A stretch of DNA of 64,000 bases from an uncultured Pseudomonadales bacterium (GTDB lineage: Bacteria > Pseudomonadota > Gammaproteobacteria > Pseudomonadales > Pseudohongiellaceae): positions 62,001 to 126,000 of the forward strand of contig CALTDI010000010.1 in assembly GCA_943842505.1 (NCBI GenBank). The letters are read 5' to 3'. The position numbers were made by a program, and so were the translations under genes. How positions within the stretch are numbered: position 1 is the first letter of the stretch; the number at the start of each line of letters is the position of its first letter. The notes beneath the pieces are model-generated. The model was not told the DNA's origin, searched no databases, and saw nothing but the letters and a program-made list of their open reading frames with translations. This document shows positions 37,485-46,816 of the stretch, piece by piece.

Positions 37485-38225
37485 CTAAAATTTTTCGGCG
37501 AAGGGTCTGATGTCCATCTCAAAAGTCCATGCATCACGGCTCTGATGATGGAGCATCCAATAAGATTCAGCTACAGACTTTGGATCCATAAGCGTGTCTT
37601 CGGGTAGATCGTCTGGATTGTCGCCGCGCTCTATTATTCGGTCGCGAACGAAGGCAGTGTCTACGCCTGCATCGATGACCAGATGCGCAACATGTATGTT
37701 CTGAGGCCCGAGCTCGCGGGCCAGGCTCTGAGCCAGAGCGCGCAGTCCAAACTTGGCGCTAGAGAATGCGGCGAATCCGCTGCTCCCACGAAGGCTGGCG
37801 GTGGCTCCGGTGAAAAAGATAGAACCCTTCTTGCGGGGAAGCATATATTTTGCCGCTTCGCGTCCGCTTAAGAATCCCGTCAGGCAGGCCATCTTCCAGA
37901 CTTTGTAGAACACTCTCTCCGTCGTTTCCAGGATGGGAAATTTTACATTGCCGCCGGTGTTCGAGATGACTATCTCAATTGGACCGATGTCATGCTCAAT
38001 GGCGGCGAAGCGTTCGACTACCAGGGATTCCTCCCGCGCATCCAAAGAGTAGCTATGGACCTGTCCTCCAGCGGCTCTAATTTCTTTTACTAGAGCGTCA
38101 TTCTTTTCGCCGTTGCGCCGGCCAAGGCAGACTACGAAGCCGCCGCCGGCGAACCTGCGCGCAATAGCGGCACCGATGTAGTCACCGGCGCCTATAATGA
38201 CGCATACAGGAGAATTGTTTGTCAT
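37485..38225 (-). CDS. SDR family protein with Phe in place of the catalytic Tyr
   Basis: 246 residues. The nucleotide-binding IGAGDYIGAAIARRF and SNTGGNVKF motifs are those of SDRs, but the YxxxK motif reads FSSAK (Phe154, Lys158). Loss of the Tyr suggests a non-standard activity or a binding role. It starts upstream of the isomerase-like gene with 37 bases between stop and start, so they are likely cotranscribed and perhaps act on the same compound. Confidence 0.85.
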   Translation of the reverse strand: MTNNSPVCVIIGAGDYIGAAIARRFAGGGFVVCLGRRNGEKNDALVKEIRAAGGQVHSYSLDAREESLVVERFAAIEHDIGPIEIVISNTGGNVKFPILETTERVFYKVWKMACLTGFLSGREAAKYMLPRKKGSIFFTGATASLRGSSGFAAFSSAKFGLRALAQSLARELGPQNIHVAHLVIDAGVDTAFVRDRIIERGDNPDDLPEDTLMDPKSVAESYWMLHHQSRDAWTFEMDIRPFAEKF

Positions 38226-38290
38226 GATTTGAAATTGTGTCCGCCGATTCGTTAATCACAAATCGGCATCGACTAGTTTCGGCCTGTTAA

Positions 38291-39127
38291 TTACAGGGGC
38301 TTTACGAATTTTAGAGTCATGCGATCGCTTTCACCGATAGCGTCGTACTTGGCTCTATCCACATCACCCAATCGGTAGTTGGGAGCCAGAGTCCACACAC
38401 CTTCCGGGTGAACAGTAGGGTCTTTCGGGTTTGCATTGATCTCAGTGCTGGCTACAAATTCGAATCCAGCGGCCGCTGCAACTTCTTTCACATAGGCCTC
38501 GGTGACGTAGCCGGAGGTACGCATGACGTCCATGCCGGCATCCGCTTTGGCTCGATGCTCTACTACCCCCAGCACTCCACCGGGTTTTAATGCGGCATAG
38601 AATGACGCGAAGAATTCATGCTCCTGTCCGGCCATGATCCAGTTGTGGACGTTGCGAAAGGTAAGCGCCATATCGGCGGAGCCAGGTGGCGCGATCGCAA
38701 CTTCGTGTGGAGGGTTTAGATGACGTACCGTAATCTTGCCGTAGAGGTCTGGGTCAGCCGTGATCTTCTCTTCGAACCCACTTAGAATTCTTGGCATATA
38801 AGAGGCGGATGCATTTGGCGAGAAGTGCGCCGCATAATACTTGCCATGGTCGCGAAGGTAGGGGGCCATGATCTCGGTATACCAACCGGTAGAGGGTAGG
38901 ATTTCTATCACGGTCATGTCTGCGCTCAAACCAAAGAATTCCAGAGTCTCTATTGGGTGGCGAAACTGGTTGCGAGCTCGGTTAGTCTCGCTGCGATGCT
39001 CCCCCTGTGACCAGTCAGCTAGGTTTTTTGCCATTGCGCCGCCATGGTGATCGGCTAGAGAGAATTGGCTAAAGTTTAATGTGATAGCCGAGAGTGCTGC
39101 TATCACAAGGAATTTTGAAGATTTCAT
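38291..39127 (-). CDS. Exported SAM-dependent methyltransferase-like protein
   Basis: 278 residues from ATG at 39127 (MKSSKFLVIAALSAITLNFSQFSLADHHGG, a signal peptide). The domain has FFGLSADMTVIEILPSTGWYTEIMAPYL, where GxGxG is replaced by LPSTGW, and MALTFRNVHNWI and LKPGGVLGVVEHRA of class I methyltransferases. Exported methyltransferase folds of this kind are seen in gammaproteobacteria, but the reaction is unknown and SAM is not expected in the periplasm. Confidence 0.78.
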   Translation of the reverse strand: MKSSKFLVIAALSAITLNFSQFSLADHHGGAMAKNLADWSQGEHRSETNRARNQFRHPIETLEFFGLSADMTVIEILPSTGWYTEIMAPYLRDHGKYYAAHFSPNASASYMPRILSGFEEKITADPDLYGKITVRHLNPPHEVAIAPPGSADMALTFRNVHNWIMAGQEHEFFASFYAALKPGGVLGVVEHRAKADAGMDVMRTSGYVTEAYVKEVAAAAGFEFVASTEINANPKDPTVHPEGVWTLAPNYRLGDVDRAKYDAIGESDRMTLKFVKPL

Positions 39128-39352
39128 CGTAAACCTCGTTTTGGGTCGGTTTTTAGTTTGCGTAAGCTCATAGAGCTCGCATCTTGATAGGGATTCTTGC
39201 ATGAAATATTCGGGCAGGCCAACACTATCGGCCGATTCTACCCGTCTCAGGTGCTACTATATTCTTACTAGATGGGGGCTTAGAGGAACACCCTAGGCGA
39301 CGATGACTTGTGGCGGCGTAGTTGGAAACGCCTGCCGATTGAGGGATGGGGC

Positions 39353-39751
39353 ATGACAGATACTGTATTTAGGTCAGAATTTCAGGTGCGAGATTATGAG
39401 TGTGATCTGCAGGGCATCGTCAACAACGCGGTCTATCAGAATTATCTGGAGCATGCCCGACACGAGTTTCTGCATAGTCGAGGCCTGGATTTCGCTGAAT
39501 TAACTGCCCTGGGAGTCATTATAGTCGTCATCCGTGCGGAGCTAGACTATAAGGGGGCGCTGCGCCCCACTGATAAATTTAGCGTGAGTGTTACTGCCAA
39601 ACCCCTGGGTCGGTTGAAGCTGGTATTCGAGCAGGAGATCAGGAGGCTTGCAGACAATGAGTTGATGCTGGAAGCCAAGATAGTCGCGGTTTCATTGAGA
39701 GATGGAAAGCGGCCTTATTTTCCGGAAGAACTGAAGAAACTGATGTCCTAG
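39353..39751 (+). CDS. Acyl-CoA thioesterase, 4-hydroxybenzoyl-CoA type
   Basis: 132 residues from ATG at 39353 (MTDTVFRSEFQVRDYECDLQGIVNN). Hotdog-fold enzyme with the catalytic Asp in RDYECDLQGIVNNAVYQNYLEHAR, as in YbgC/4HBT. It releases free acids from short or aromatic acyl-CoA. The preceding 39308 start in the track has no special support. It lies at the end of the catabolic region. Confidence 0.87.
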   Translation: MTDTVFRSEFQVRDYECDLQGIVNNAVYQNYLEHARHEFLHSRGLDFAELTALGVIIVVIRAELDYKGALRPTDKFSVSVTAKPLGRLKLVFEQEIRRLADNELMLEAKIVAVSLRDGKRPYFPEELKKLMS

Positions 39752-39807
39752 CTTCGGCGCAGCACCAGTTCATTGCTACGTGAACGGCAGATGCAAAAGC
39801 TCGGGAC

Positions 39808-39834
39808 AAAAAAAGCCCCCGTTGGGACGAGGGC
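39808..39834 (-). terminator. Rho-independent terminator on the minus strand
   Basis: Read on the minus strand, GCCCTCG-TCCCAA-CGGGGGC is followed directly by TTTTTTT. It lies 229 bases downstream of the stop of the hydrolase gene 40063-41211 and is its most likely end. The rest of the 39752-40062 gap holds no gene; a GGGCAC/GTGCCC pair at about 39985-40018 is another weak hairpin. Confidence 0.7.
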
Positions 39835-40062
39835 AAGAAAGGTAAGAAGGGTAAGAAAGATAATAAAGGCATTAGAATTGCCTGTGCAGAAACAGGGCAA
39901 CCCAGTAGCAGCATTTTTATTCCATCTTTTCTAGAATAATTTGATATTGGCCAAAGGACGACAGGAGCTTCAGGGTACTCACCCGGGCACTAAATATTAT
40001 CTATTACCCTAGGTGCCCAGATTCAGAATATAAACCAATTTTACTTGGCGCGATTGCTGCTC

Positions 40063-41211
40063 CTATCTTGTTGATTCGGTATAGCTGGCCTCGGGCATTT
40101 CAGAGGGCAGGGATCTACTTAAAATCTCGGAGGCCTCTGTGCGGCGTGCGGGGTCTTCATTGAAAACCAATTCGAAGAAAGACAGTGTCGCGATTGCCGT
40201 TACCATCTGCTGTCGCCCGGGGTGCAGTGCCTTCTCGGTCGGCATCGTCTCGCAAACGGTCAAAACGGCAGAGTCCATATCTATTCCATCGGATTCGTCG
40301 CCCAGCGCTCTGAAGGCTGCACTCGGGTCTTCATCCATATTCGAGAGCACCGCGGTGCATCCCAAACCATCGGGATGCCGCATAAGTCTAAACCAGGGCT
40401 CGGAGATGGAGCCAAAACCTAAATGGGTGCCACCTTCAATTTTCAACAGTATGCTGTTGCGCACCCTAGAGGGAATTATCGCGGCGTTGGGCTCGAAGTT
40501 GATAAGCGCATCCAAGGTGCCGGCTATCATCATAAATGGGACATCGCTAGTCTCGTAGAACTCCCTGGTAAGTCCGGCAGTGGGGCCCGCAATCGAGACC
40601 GCTGCTTTTACTCTTTCGTCGCGAAGTCTGGGGTGATAGGTGGCAAGGGTGGTTGTAATGCCGCCCAGGGAATAGCCCATCAGGGCGATGCGCAAGGAAT
40701 CAATTTCACCGGCGAAGGGTTTGGCCTCGCCAGATAATTGCAGAACGGAATCGATTAGGAAGCTGACATCGGTGGGCTGATTCACCAGATCGTTGGCGTT
40801 GGGTCCGCCTGCGGTTCCGCCAGCTGTAAGCGGAAAGTTCGCGGCCACTACGACATAACCATAGCTAGCAAGTAATTCCGCGGTATATCCCAAGTCGGTG
40901 CGTTCCGACACGAAGCCATGGCTGTGAATAACCAGAGGGTAATTGCCGGCGCTATCCTGGGGGTACCAGATGCTGGTTGGAAAAGTTCTATTAGGCAGGC
41001 TCGGTGCATAGCCGTTCGCGGCTGTCTCGCGTGTCTCGTCGACGAATACCGTCTCTGCAATGGCGATAGTATACGGGCCCGGTGTTAGCCATTCTGCGCT
41101 TGCTGAATTCTCTGGCAGTGCCTCTGGCATGGTGGCCAGGAAAGTGACCTCGAACACGACCAGTATCAAGCCGATCAGCCCAATTATTCCTATAGCAAAT
41201 TTTCGAATCAT
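40063..41211 (-). CDS. Alpha/beta hydrolase, PAF-acetylhydrolase/dienelactone-hydrolase type
   Basis: 382 residues with an N-terminal hydrophobic segment (IGIIGLIGLILVVFEVTFLA), so it is membrane-anchored or exported. YPLVIHSHGF carries the oxyanion region, ALMGYSLGGITT the nucleophile Ser, and TLDALINFEP and GTHLGFG the likely Asp and His. It resembles platelet-activating-factor acetylhydrolase-like proteins. A GAGGT ribosome site precedes the start. The substrate is unknown. Confidence 0.8.
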   Translation of the reverse strand: MIRKFAIGIIGLIGLILVVFEVTFLATMPEALPENSASAEWLTPGPYTIAIAETVFVDETRETAANGYAPSLPNRTFPTSIWYPQDSAGNYPLVIHSHGFVSERTDLGYTAELLASYGYVVVAANFPLTAGGTAGGPNANDLVNQPTDVSFLIDSVLQLSGEAKPFAGEIDSLRIALMGYSLGGITTTLATYHPRLRDERVKAAVSIAGPTAGLTREFYETSDVPFMMIAGTLDALINFEPNAAIIPSRVRNSILLKIEGGTHLGFGSISEPWFRLMRHPDGLGCTAVLSNMDEDPSAAFRALGDESDGIDMDSAVLTVCETMPTEKALHPGRQQMVTAIATLSFFELVFNEDPARRTEASEILSRSLPSEMPEASYTESTR

Positions 41212-41258
41212 AAGTACCTCTTCTATGCACGCGTGAAGGCGAGCAATGGAAATCTGTG

Positions 41259-41969
41259 TTAGTAGTCAGTCAGTAAGCTGTCGAAGTAGCTTGGCACTAT
41301 CTCGGAGGCCTTGCCAGTAATGTGTTCATCGAACCCGGACCCGGTTCGTTCGAGGTTGAGTTCTACCGTTCGGGCGCGTCGAATCTTTGCGGTCTGGTAG
41401 AAGCCGGAGGCTGGATAGACGTTACCGGACGTGCCTATCGCTACGAATAGGTCACAACTCTCCAATGCCTGATTGATCTTGTTCATATGAAAGGGCATTT
41501 CACCAAACCAAACGATATGTGGCCTTAAATTGCCAGGGGAGCGACAGCAGCGACAATGGGTGTCGAAGCCAATGTCCTCGTTGATATCGAATACAAGCTG
41601 AGAATTTAGACAGCGCATCTTGAGGAGCTCGCCGTGCATATGGAGTAAATTCTCGGATCCGGCGCGCTCGTGAAGATTGTCGATGTTCTGTGTGACTAGG
41701 AGAAACTCACCCTGGAATTCGTGCTCAAATTTGGCGAGATAACTGTGTGCAGCATTGGGTCTGATCTCATTGGAAAGCAGCTTACGCCGTCTCTGGTTAT
41801 AAAATTCATAGACCAGTTGCGGATTACGCTCGAATCCTTCCGGGGTGGCTACCTCGTCCACCGGGTGGTTTTCCCAGAGGCCGTCGGCGGCACGAAATGT
41901 CTGTATACCCGATTCGGCGGAGATGCCGGCTCCGGTAAGTACGACGATTGATTCAGGTTTCGATCCCAT
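41259..41969 (-). CDS. cobB: NAD-dependent protein deacylase (sirtuin, CobB type)
   Basis: 236 residues. NAD-binding [36 protein letters not shown] and the catalytic His in [16 protein letters not shown] and [14 protein letters not shown] follow. Tyr and Arg in the FYNQRRR stretch fit the class III pattern (Y-x-x-R) that prefers succinyl- and malonyl-lysine. Zinc-site cysteines lie in CRCCRSPG and a single Cys before. It regulates metabolic enzymes by removing acyl groups from lysines. Confidence 0.9.
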   Translation of the reverse strand: MGSKPESIVVLTGAGISAESGIQTFRAADGLWENHPVDEVATPEGFERNPQLVYEFYNQRRRKLLSNEIRPNAAHSYLAKFEHEFQGEFLLVTQNIDNLHERAGSENLLHMHGELLKMRCLNSQLVFDINEDIGFDTHCRCCRSPGNLRPHIVWFGEMPFHMNKINQALESCDLFVAIGTSGNVYPASGFYQTAKIRRARTVELNLERTGSGFDEHITGKASEIVPSYFDSLLTDY

Positions 41970-42156
41970 TGCTCAATAGTACCACGGAGAAAACTAACTC
42001 TACTCATTCCAATTTGACTTCCGTTAGCATCGGGGTCGCTCAGTATGCGTCTCTTCATCTCTACATCTCTGCGCTAGTGAATAGAATCGCAGCAGGTATA
42101 ATGGCTGTTAACTATCCTGAGTACCCAGATTCACAGCAATTTTGAGAGAGAGCACA

Positions 42157-42630
42157 ATGACCGCATTGAAATTAGGCAATATGGCGCCTGTATTTACTTT
42201 GTTGAACCAGGCTGAAGAGAAGGTTAGTTTAAAAGACTTCAGGGGCAAGTCTGCTGTTGTTTTGTATTTCTATCCGAAGGCGATGACGCCCGGTTGCACC
42301 GTTCAGGCCTGCGGTCTGCGTGATTCCAAGAAGGAGCTGGCAAAGCTGGGTGCGGTAGCTCTGGGAATAAGTCCCGATCCGGTAAAAAGATTGGCAAAGT
42401 TTGAAGAGAAAGAGAACCTCAATTTCGTTCTGCTGGCAGACGAAGATCACTCGGTTGCAGACAAGTATGGGGTCTGGGACTTGAAGAAATTCATGGGCCG
42501 CGAGTATATGGGGATAGTGCGTACCACTTTCATTATCGATAAGACTGGGCGCTTGGTACATATCATGGATAAGTTCAAGACCAAGACGCATCACGATGAT
42601 GTGCTGGAGTTGTTGAAGGACCTGCACTAG
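42157..42630 (+). CDS. bcp: Peroxiredoxin, bacterioferritin comigratory protein type
   Basis: 157 residues from ATG at 42157 (the track's earlier TTG start is unlikely). The AhpC/TSA fold has the peroxidatic Cys in MTPGCTVQACGLRD with the resolving Cys five residues on, as in E. coli Bcp. It reduces peroxides with thioredoxin in the cytoplasm. The next gene starts 10 bases after it. Confidence 0.93.
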   Translation: MTALKLGNMAPVFTLLNQAEEKVSLKDFRGKSAVVLYFYPKAMTPGCTVQACGLRDSKKELAKLGAVALGISPDPVKRLAKFEEKENLNFVLLADEDHSVADKYGVWDLKKFMGREYMGIVRTTFIIDKTGRLVHIMDKFKTKTHHDDVLELLKDLH

Positions 42631-42640
42631 GCGCCGCTTG

Positions 42641-43417
42641 ATGGAGCTACATTACCGACAATATTCCGAAGCTGGCCCGCCCCTGCTGATTTTGCATGGG
42701 CTGTTCGGCAGTCTTGGCAACTGGGGATGGCATAGTAAGCAGCTCGCTGAGAGCTTCTCCGTCTATGGAGTGGATCTGCGTAATCATGGTGATTCGCCTC
42801 ACTCGGAACGACTCGATTATCAAGTCATGGCCGAAGATGTGCGTCAGTTGATAGAGCGCCTGGGCTTGGATTCATGTTCTATCATTGGTCATTCCATGGG
42901 CGGCAAGGTGGCTATGCAACTTGCCCTAAGTTACCCCGATCTGCTTGAGAAACTGGTCGTGGTTGATATTGCGCCGGTAGCTTATCCGGAAGGTGCAGAC
43001 AACCATATGAATGTGTTGGCGGCTATGGATGCGGTTAGAATTGACGACGTGAAGAGCAGGACAGAGGCTGAAGTGACTCTCAAGGAATTCATTCCAGAGG
43101 AGGCAATACGCAAATTTATACTGACAAATTTGATAAGCAGCGGACAGGGTCTGTTCGAGTGGCGGATTAACAAGGATGCTATCAGGAAGAATTATCCGGC
43201 GCTGCGCGCGGCAGTAGTGAGCGAGAAGAGTTTTGACAAGCCCGTACTGTTCGTTAAGGGCGGTGCATCTAACTATATTCAGGCCGAACATGAGGAGGCC
43301 ATTAATGCGCTATTTCCCAATGCCTCCGTTAAGGTCGTCTTGGGGGCGGGGCACTGGCTTCATGCGGAGCAGCCCCAGGCACTACAGAAACTATTGATGA
43401 ACTTCCTGCTGGCTTGA
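42641..43417 (+). CDS. Alpha/beta hydrolase (YbfF-type esterase)
   Basis: 258 residues from ATG at 42641 (MELHYRQYSEAGPPLLILHGLFGS). Nucleophile Ser in IIGHSMGGKVAMQ near 95, Asp likely in VVDIAP, and His in VLGAGHWLHAEQP. It resembles YbfF esterase, which hydrolyses short acyl esters including acyl-CoA. It follows bcp by 10 bases. Confidence 0.87.
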   Translation: MELHYRQYSEAGPPLLILHGLFGSLGNWGWHSKQLAESFSVYGVDLRNHGDSPHSERLDYQVMAEDVRQLIERLGLDSCSIIGHSMGGKVAMQLALSYPDLLEKLVVVDIAPVAYPEGADNHMNVLAAMDAVRIDDVKSRTEAEVTLKEFIPEEAIRKFILTNLISSGQGLFEWRINKDAIRKNYPALRAAVVSEKSFDKPVLFVKGGASNYIQAEHEEAINALFPNASVKVVLGAGHWLHAEQPQALQKLLMNFLLA

Positions 43418-43453
43418 TGAATAGCGGCGTGAAAATTTACTAAAGGAAATGAT

Positions 43454-44194
43454 GTGACAGTACTCAGTGTCAATGTAAACAAGATCGCCTTGCTGCGAAA
43501 TTCCCGCGGCAGGGACTTTCCTTCCGTGCTCGGATTCAGCGAGCAACTAATCGACCTGGGAGTAAGGGGTATTACGGTACACCCGAGACCCGACGAGCGT
43601 CATGTTACACGCCGCGATGTCTATGAGCTTAGCGAGATGCTAAAAGACAAACCGCAGGTGGAGTTCAATATAGAAGGTTATCCGTCTGCAGATTTTATCA
43701 AGATGGTGCTGCAGGTGTGCCCGGATCAATGCACCCTGGTGCCTGATTCGCCTGATCAGCTCACCTCGGACCATGGCTGGGATCTTGTCGAAAATCGAGC
43801 GACCTTGCTCAGGGTGCTGAGCGAACTGCGTGAGAAGGATATTCGTAGCAGCCTCTTTCTCGATCCGGATCCCCAAATGCTGGAGCAGGTGCCTAGCGTT
43901 GGAGCAGATAGAATCGAGCTGTATACAGAGGACTATGCGAGTCATTTTGCAAGCTCTGAGCAAGATGCAGTCTTTGAGCGTTATCGAATAACGGCGCAAA
44001 GAGCGGAACAATTAGGCATAGGCCTCAACGCGGGGCACGATCTGGACCTGCAGAATCTGCCTAAATTTCTGGAGATTCCGAATATTCTGGAAGTGTCCAT
44101 CGGTCATGCATTGATAGTGGAGTCTCTGCAACTGGGCGTTGCCGAGGTGATTTCCCGGTATTTGGCTATCGTAGATGGCTCAGGGATAAAGTAA
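43454..44194 (+). CDS. pdxJ: Pyridoxine 5'-phosphate synthase
   Basis: 246 residues from a GTG start at 43454 (the upstream ATGATG is out of frame and stops at once; AAGGAA is the ribosome site). It condenses 3-amino-2-oxopropyl phosphate with deoxyxylulose-5-phosphate. Motifs: SVNVNKIALLRNSRG, GVRGITVHPRPDERHVTRRDVYEL, EFNIEGYPSADF and the C-terminal GHDLDLQNLP and SIGHALI. The stop is overlapped by a short tandem repeat (about 11 bases, 44185-44217). Confidence 0.95.
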   Translation: MTVLSVNVNKIALLRNSRGRDFPSVLGFSEQLIDLGVRGITVHPRPDERHVTRRDVYELSEMLKDKPQVEFNIEGYPSADFIKMVLQVCPDQCTLVPDSPDQLTSDHGWDLVENRATLLRVLSELREKDIRSSLFLDPDPQMLEQVPSVGADRIELYTEDYASHFASSEQDAVFERYRITAQRAEQLGIGLNAGHDLDLQNLPKFLEIPNILEVSIGHALIVESLQLGVAEVISRYLAIVDGSGIK

Positions 44195-44217
44195 AAATAG
44201 AGTAAAGATAGAGTAAG
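44185..44217 (+). repeat. Three short tandem repeats at the pdxJ end
   Basis: GATAAAGTAAA, AATAGAGTAAA and GATAGAGTAAG are three imperfect 11-base copies that include the pdxJ stop codon. Each carries a TAA. No hairpin is formed; they appear to be a small slippage product. Confidence 0.5.
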
Positions 44218-44313
44218 GCGCAGCCTAAGATCCCCCGTATTAAGTTAGGGTTCAGCCCCCCGCGCCTATACTGCTAGTTCAAGATCGAGTTCACTCACTT
44301 GGGAGTAGCCATC

Positions 44314-45144
44314 ATGACTAGAAGTATGACGAGCAGACAACTAAACCTACTAGGTATTCCCCGTTGCTTCACCATTCTGGCGGCGCTGCTTCTATTGGCG
44401 CCAGGCACCGTCTTTGCGACACATTTCGAACTCTCACGCCTGGCCAGTCAGATTGAGTTAATTAGTGGTCAGCTTGCTGCCGACCTTCGCTATACGCGTA
44501 ACTATGGATCCGTGCGTCAACGTGCGGTGACGCTTAGCAGGGAAGCCTCGCAGCTAGTGGATACGCTGCGCAGGAATCGTAGCGGTTCTCGCGTTCGCTT
44601 GCAGTTCAAAGACGTGAGGCGCGGCTATGAAAAGCTAGAGCAGGCTTTTTTTAGAGCAGATAGGCGCGATCATGTGCCGCAGCTGTATCGAGAAATAAAT
44701 CTGTTAAGCAGCCTCTTTGGCAATCTCAGCGATGAGTTCTATTATGCCGGGCTGGGGCCGCGGGGTAATGGCTCTGAATATGGCAGTGTGCGTTCAGGCA
44801 GGGTCATTATAGGCTCGCGTAACTACGGCTACGGCCGCAATGCTTCTCGCGCTAGAGGCCCCATAGTGCCCCGCAGAGAGCGCGCGGTGCCGCCGGTTTT
44901 TCGTGGTCATAGTGCTCTTGCTCCTGGCTGGCAGGGAGGCAGGGGTGGCCGTCAAGATCGGGGCACAGATGACCGAAGCAGGCTCAATCACGGGTCTCGC
45001 GGCGCGCCCAAGTTCGATCATAGCAGCCCGGTCCTGGAAAGGCAGGGGCGGCAGAACAGAGAAAGGCGCGATCTCGAAAGCCAGGCTAGACAGAATCGGT
45101 CTCCTGTCACCGCGCGTCAATCTGCAAGAGGCGATAGAGGCTAA
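44314..45144 (+). CDS. Exported Arg-rich protein of unknown function
   Basis: 276 residues from ATG at 44314, preceded by GGGAGTAGCC. The N-terminus is a signal peptide (to about GTVFA). The middle part (THFELSRLASQIELISGQLAADLRY) is helical. The C-terminal about 130 residues are rich in Arg, Gly, Ser and Asn (YGYGRNASRARGP, GGRGGRQDRGTDDRSRLNHGSRG), low-complexity and positively charged. No known domain is recognised. A role in binding RNA, DNA or cell-surface polyanions is only a guess. Confidence 0.65.
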   Translation: MTRSMTSRQLNLLGIPRCFTILAALLLLAPGTVFATHFELSRLASQIELISGQLAADLRYTRNYGSVRQRAVTLSREASQLVDTLRRNRSGSRVRLQFKDVRRGYEKLEQAFFRADRRDHVPQLYREINLLSSLFGNLSDEFYYAGLGPRGNGSEYGSVRSGRVIIGSRNYGYGRNASRARGPIVPRRERAVPPVFRGHSALAPGWQGGRGGRQDRGTDDRSRLNHGSRGAPKFDHSSPVLERQGRQNRERRDLESQARQNRSPVTARQSARGDRG

Positions 45145-45317
45145 AGAGATAATAGAGAGCAGAGAATTCGTAGTGGCCGTGTTACCCAGTCGGAGACCGG
45201 GCGCCGTAATCACTACGAGTGAGCGGCGGTGTGCTTGCCCGCTGTATTTGCTCCTCAGTCCAGCCGGTTACTCTTGGGTATCATGCTATAAAGATTGTAG
45301 TAATCTTTGATAAAATA

Positions 45318-45348
45318 GGGTCAGGTGTAATTCATATGGTTCTGACCC
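45318..45348. repeat. REP-like inverted repeat GGGTCAG-N17-CTGACCC
   Basis: Seven-base perfect arms flank GTGTAATTCATATGGTT. This resembles the short 'GGGTCAGA...TCTGACCC' palindromes spread by RAYT-type transposases in gammaproteobacteria. Only one copy was noticed in this window. The rest of the 45145-45465 gap holds no gene. Confidence 0.45.
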
Positions 45349-45465
45349 GAACGCGTATGCTTTATATGTACTATAAAGACATCATCGATTAAACTGCGAT
45401 CTCCCTTGAGGTTGCCGCACAGTGATCCTCATAGTCTCCTTCCGCATTTAAGAACTGGAATAAGA

Positions 45466-46743
45466 TTGAACGAGATTCGACCCCATGATCGTTTCTACTA
45501 TGGTTACTGGATCGTATTTGCGGGATTCATCACGCAATTCGTTGCCGTGGGCATGTCTAACTATGTAGTAGGCTCCTTCCTCATTCCCATGACGGAGGAA
45601 TTTGGCTGGACGCGTGCCGAATTCAGTCTTTCCAGATCCATAGGTCAGGTAGTTCTTGCCAGCACCGGATTTGTCATTGGTTCTTATATAGATCGCTATG
45701 GTGGGCGCCGCTTTATTATTGCGGGTGCGCTCATTCTTGCCAGTGCTACCTATAGTCTTGGAAGCATAACGACTCTGGGCCAGTGGCTGTTATTGAATGG
45801 ACTGATGCTTACCGCGGGCGCTGCTATGATTGGAAATCTGGTTGTAAATGTCACTCTGGGTAAATGGTTTGTAGAGCGCCGCGGCAGGGCGGTCGCAGTG
45901 GCCGGAATGGGCATCTCCCTGTCGGGCATCCTACTGCCGTTGCTGTCGACATGGTTGGTGGATGAATTTGGTTGGCGCTACTCCTGGAGGCTATTGGGGA
46001 TTGCTGCAGGCTTGCTCACGCTCCCCATGGCACTAATCGTGCGCCGCAGCCCGGAAGATCACGGCCTGCACCCAGACGGGAAAACCGAACTGCAGATGGC
46101 AGAGGGCCACGGCGAGGCGGCGAAAGCCGATTTTGAAAATTCAATGACACGGGCGCAGGCGATGCGCACCTCCAGTTTCTATTTCCTGGTATTAGCCTTC
46201 GGTCTATTTCAAATTTCTATTACGGTTATGTTGATTCAGACTATTCCGCTGATGACCGATGCCGGCTATTCGAGGCTGATAGCCTCATCGATGATTTCCC
46301 TGGCCTCGGTGCCCGCTTTCCTGAGCAAGCCGTTCTGGGGTATTCTTATCGATAGATATAGTCCAAGGAAGCTTGCCGCCCTAGGTGCGGCAGTTACCGG
46401 CAGCTCGGTGATGGTCATTGTTCTCAGCGTCGCGAATCGGATGGATCTGTTGGTCTACGCGGGTTTTTTTATGATGGGGATAGGGTGGGGCGGACTGTTG
46501 CCGTTGCAGGAAGTTATTTGGGCTACCTTCTTCGGGCGTCGCTATCTCGGTTCGGTAAGATCTACCGCGATGCCTTTTACCTTCGGCATGTCCGCCTTGG
46601 GCCCTGTGTTAGTCGCCTACTATTATGATCTGGTGGGTAATTACGATCTTGCCTTGTTGGTGATTGCCTTGTGTAATATTGCCTCTGCGGTCATGCTGTT
46701 CCGCATGAAAAATACGCCGCGCGCTAGCAAATCTAAAAAATAA
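45466..46743 (+). CDS. MFS transporter, oxalate/formate (OFA) or monocarboxylate type
   Basis: About 425 residues with TTG at 45466 as the likely start (MNEIRPHDRFYYGYWIVFAGF); no in-frame ATG lies before the first helix. Twelve hydrophobic segments. GSYIDRYGGRRFIIAG is the loop after helix 2, and FLSKPFWGILIDRYSPRKLAALG the matching loop in the second half. Family: OFA/MCT-like carboxylate carriers. The substrate is unknown. Confidence 0.8.
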   Translation: MNEIRPHDRFYYGYWIVFAGFITQFVAVGMSNYVVGSFLIPMTEEFGWTRAEFSLSRSIGQVVLASTGFVIGSYIDRYGGRRFIIAGALILASATYSLGSITTLGQWLLLNGLMLTAGAAMIGNLVVNVTLGKWFVERRGRAVAVAGMGISLSGILLPLLSTWLVDEFGWRYSWRLLGIAAGLLTLPMALIVRRSPEDHGLHPDGKTELQMAEGHGEAAKADFENSMTRAQAMRTSSFYFLVLAFGLFQISITVMLIQTIPLMTDAGYSRLIASSMISLASVPAFLSKPFWGILIDRYSPRKLAALGAAVTGSSVMVIVLSVANRMDLLVYAGFFMMGIGWGGLLPLQEVIWATFFGRRYLGSVRSTAMPFTFGMSALGPVLVAYYYDLVGNYDLALLVIALCNIASAVMLFRMKNTPRASKSKK

Positions 46744-46816
46744 GCAGTTTGCAGTTACTGTGACGCTGCACATGAGCTAACACGGCAGAAAGCCCCCAAT
46801 TAACCCCATTTAAATA

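Noticed and set aside
39639-39914. Leader peptide and ilv-type attenuator (MLLLGCPVSAQAILMPLL followed by hairpin and T-tract)
   Set aside because: No amino-acid biosynthesis gene lies downstream on that strand; the hairpin fits as terminator of the hydrolase gene at 40063-41211.
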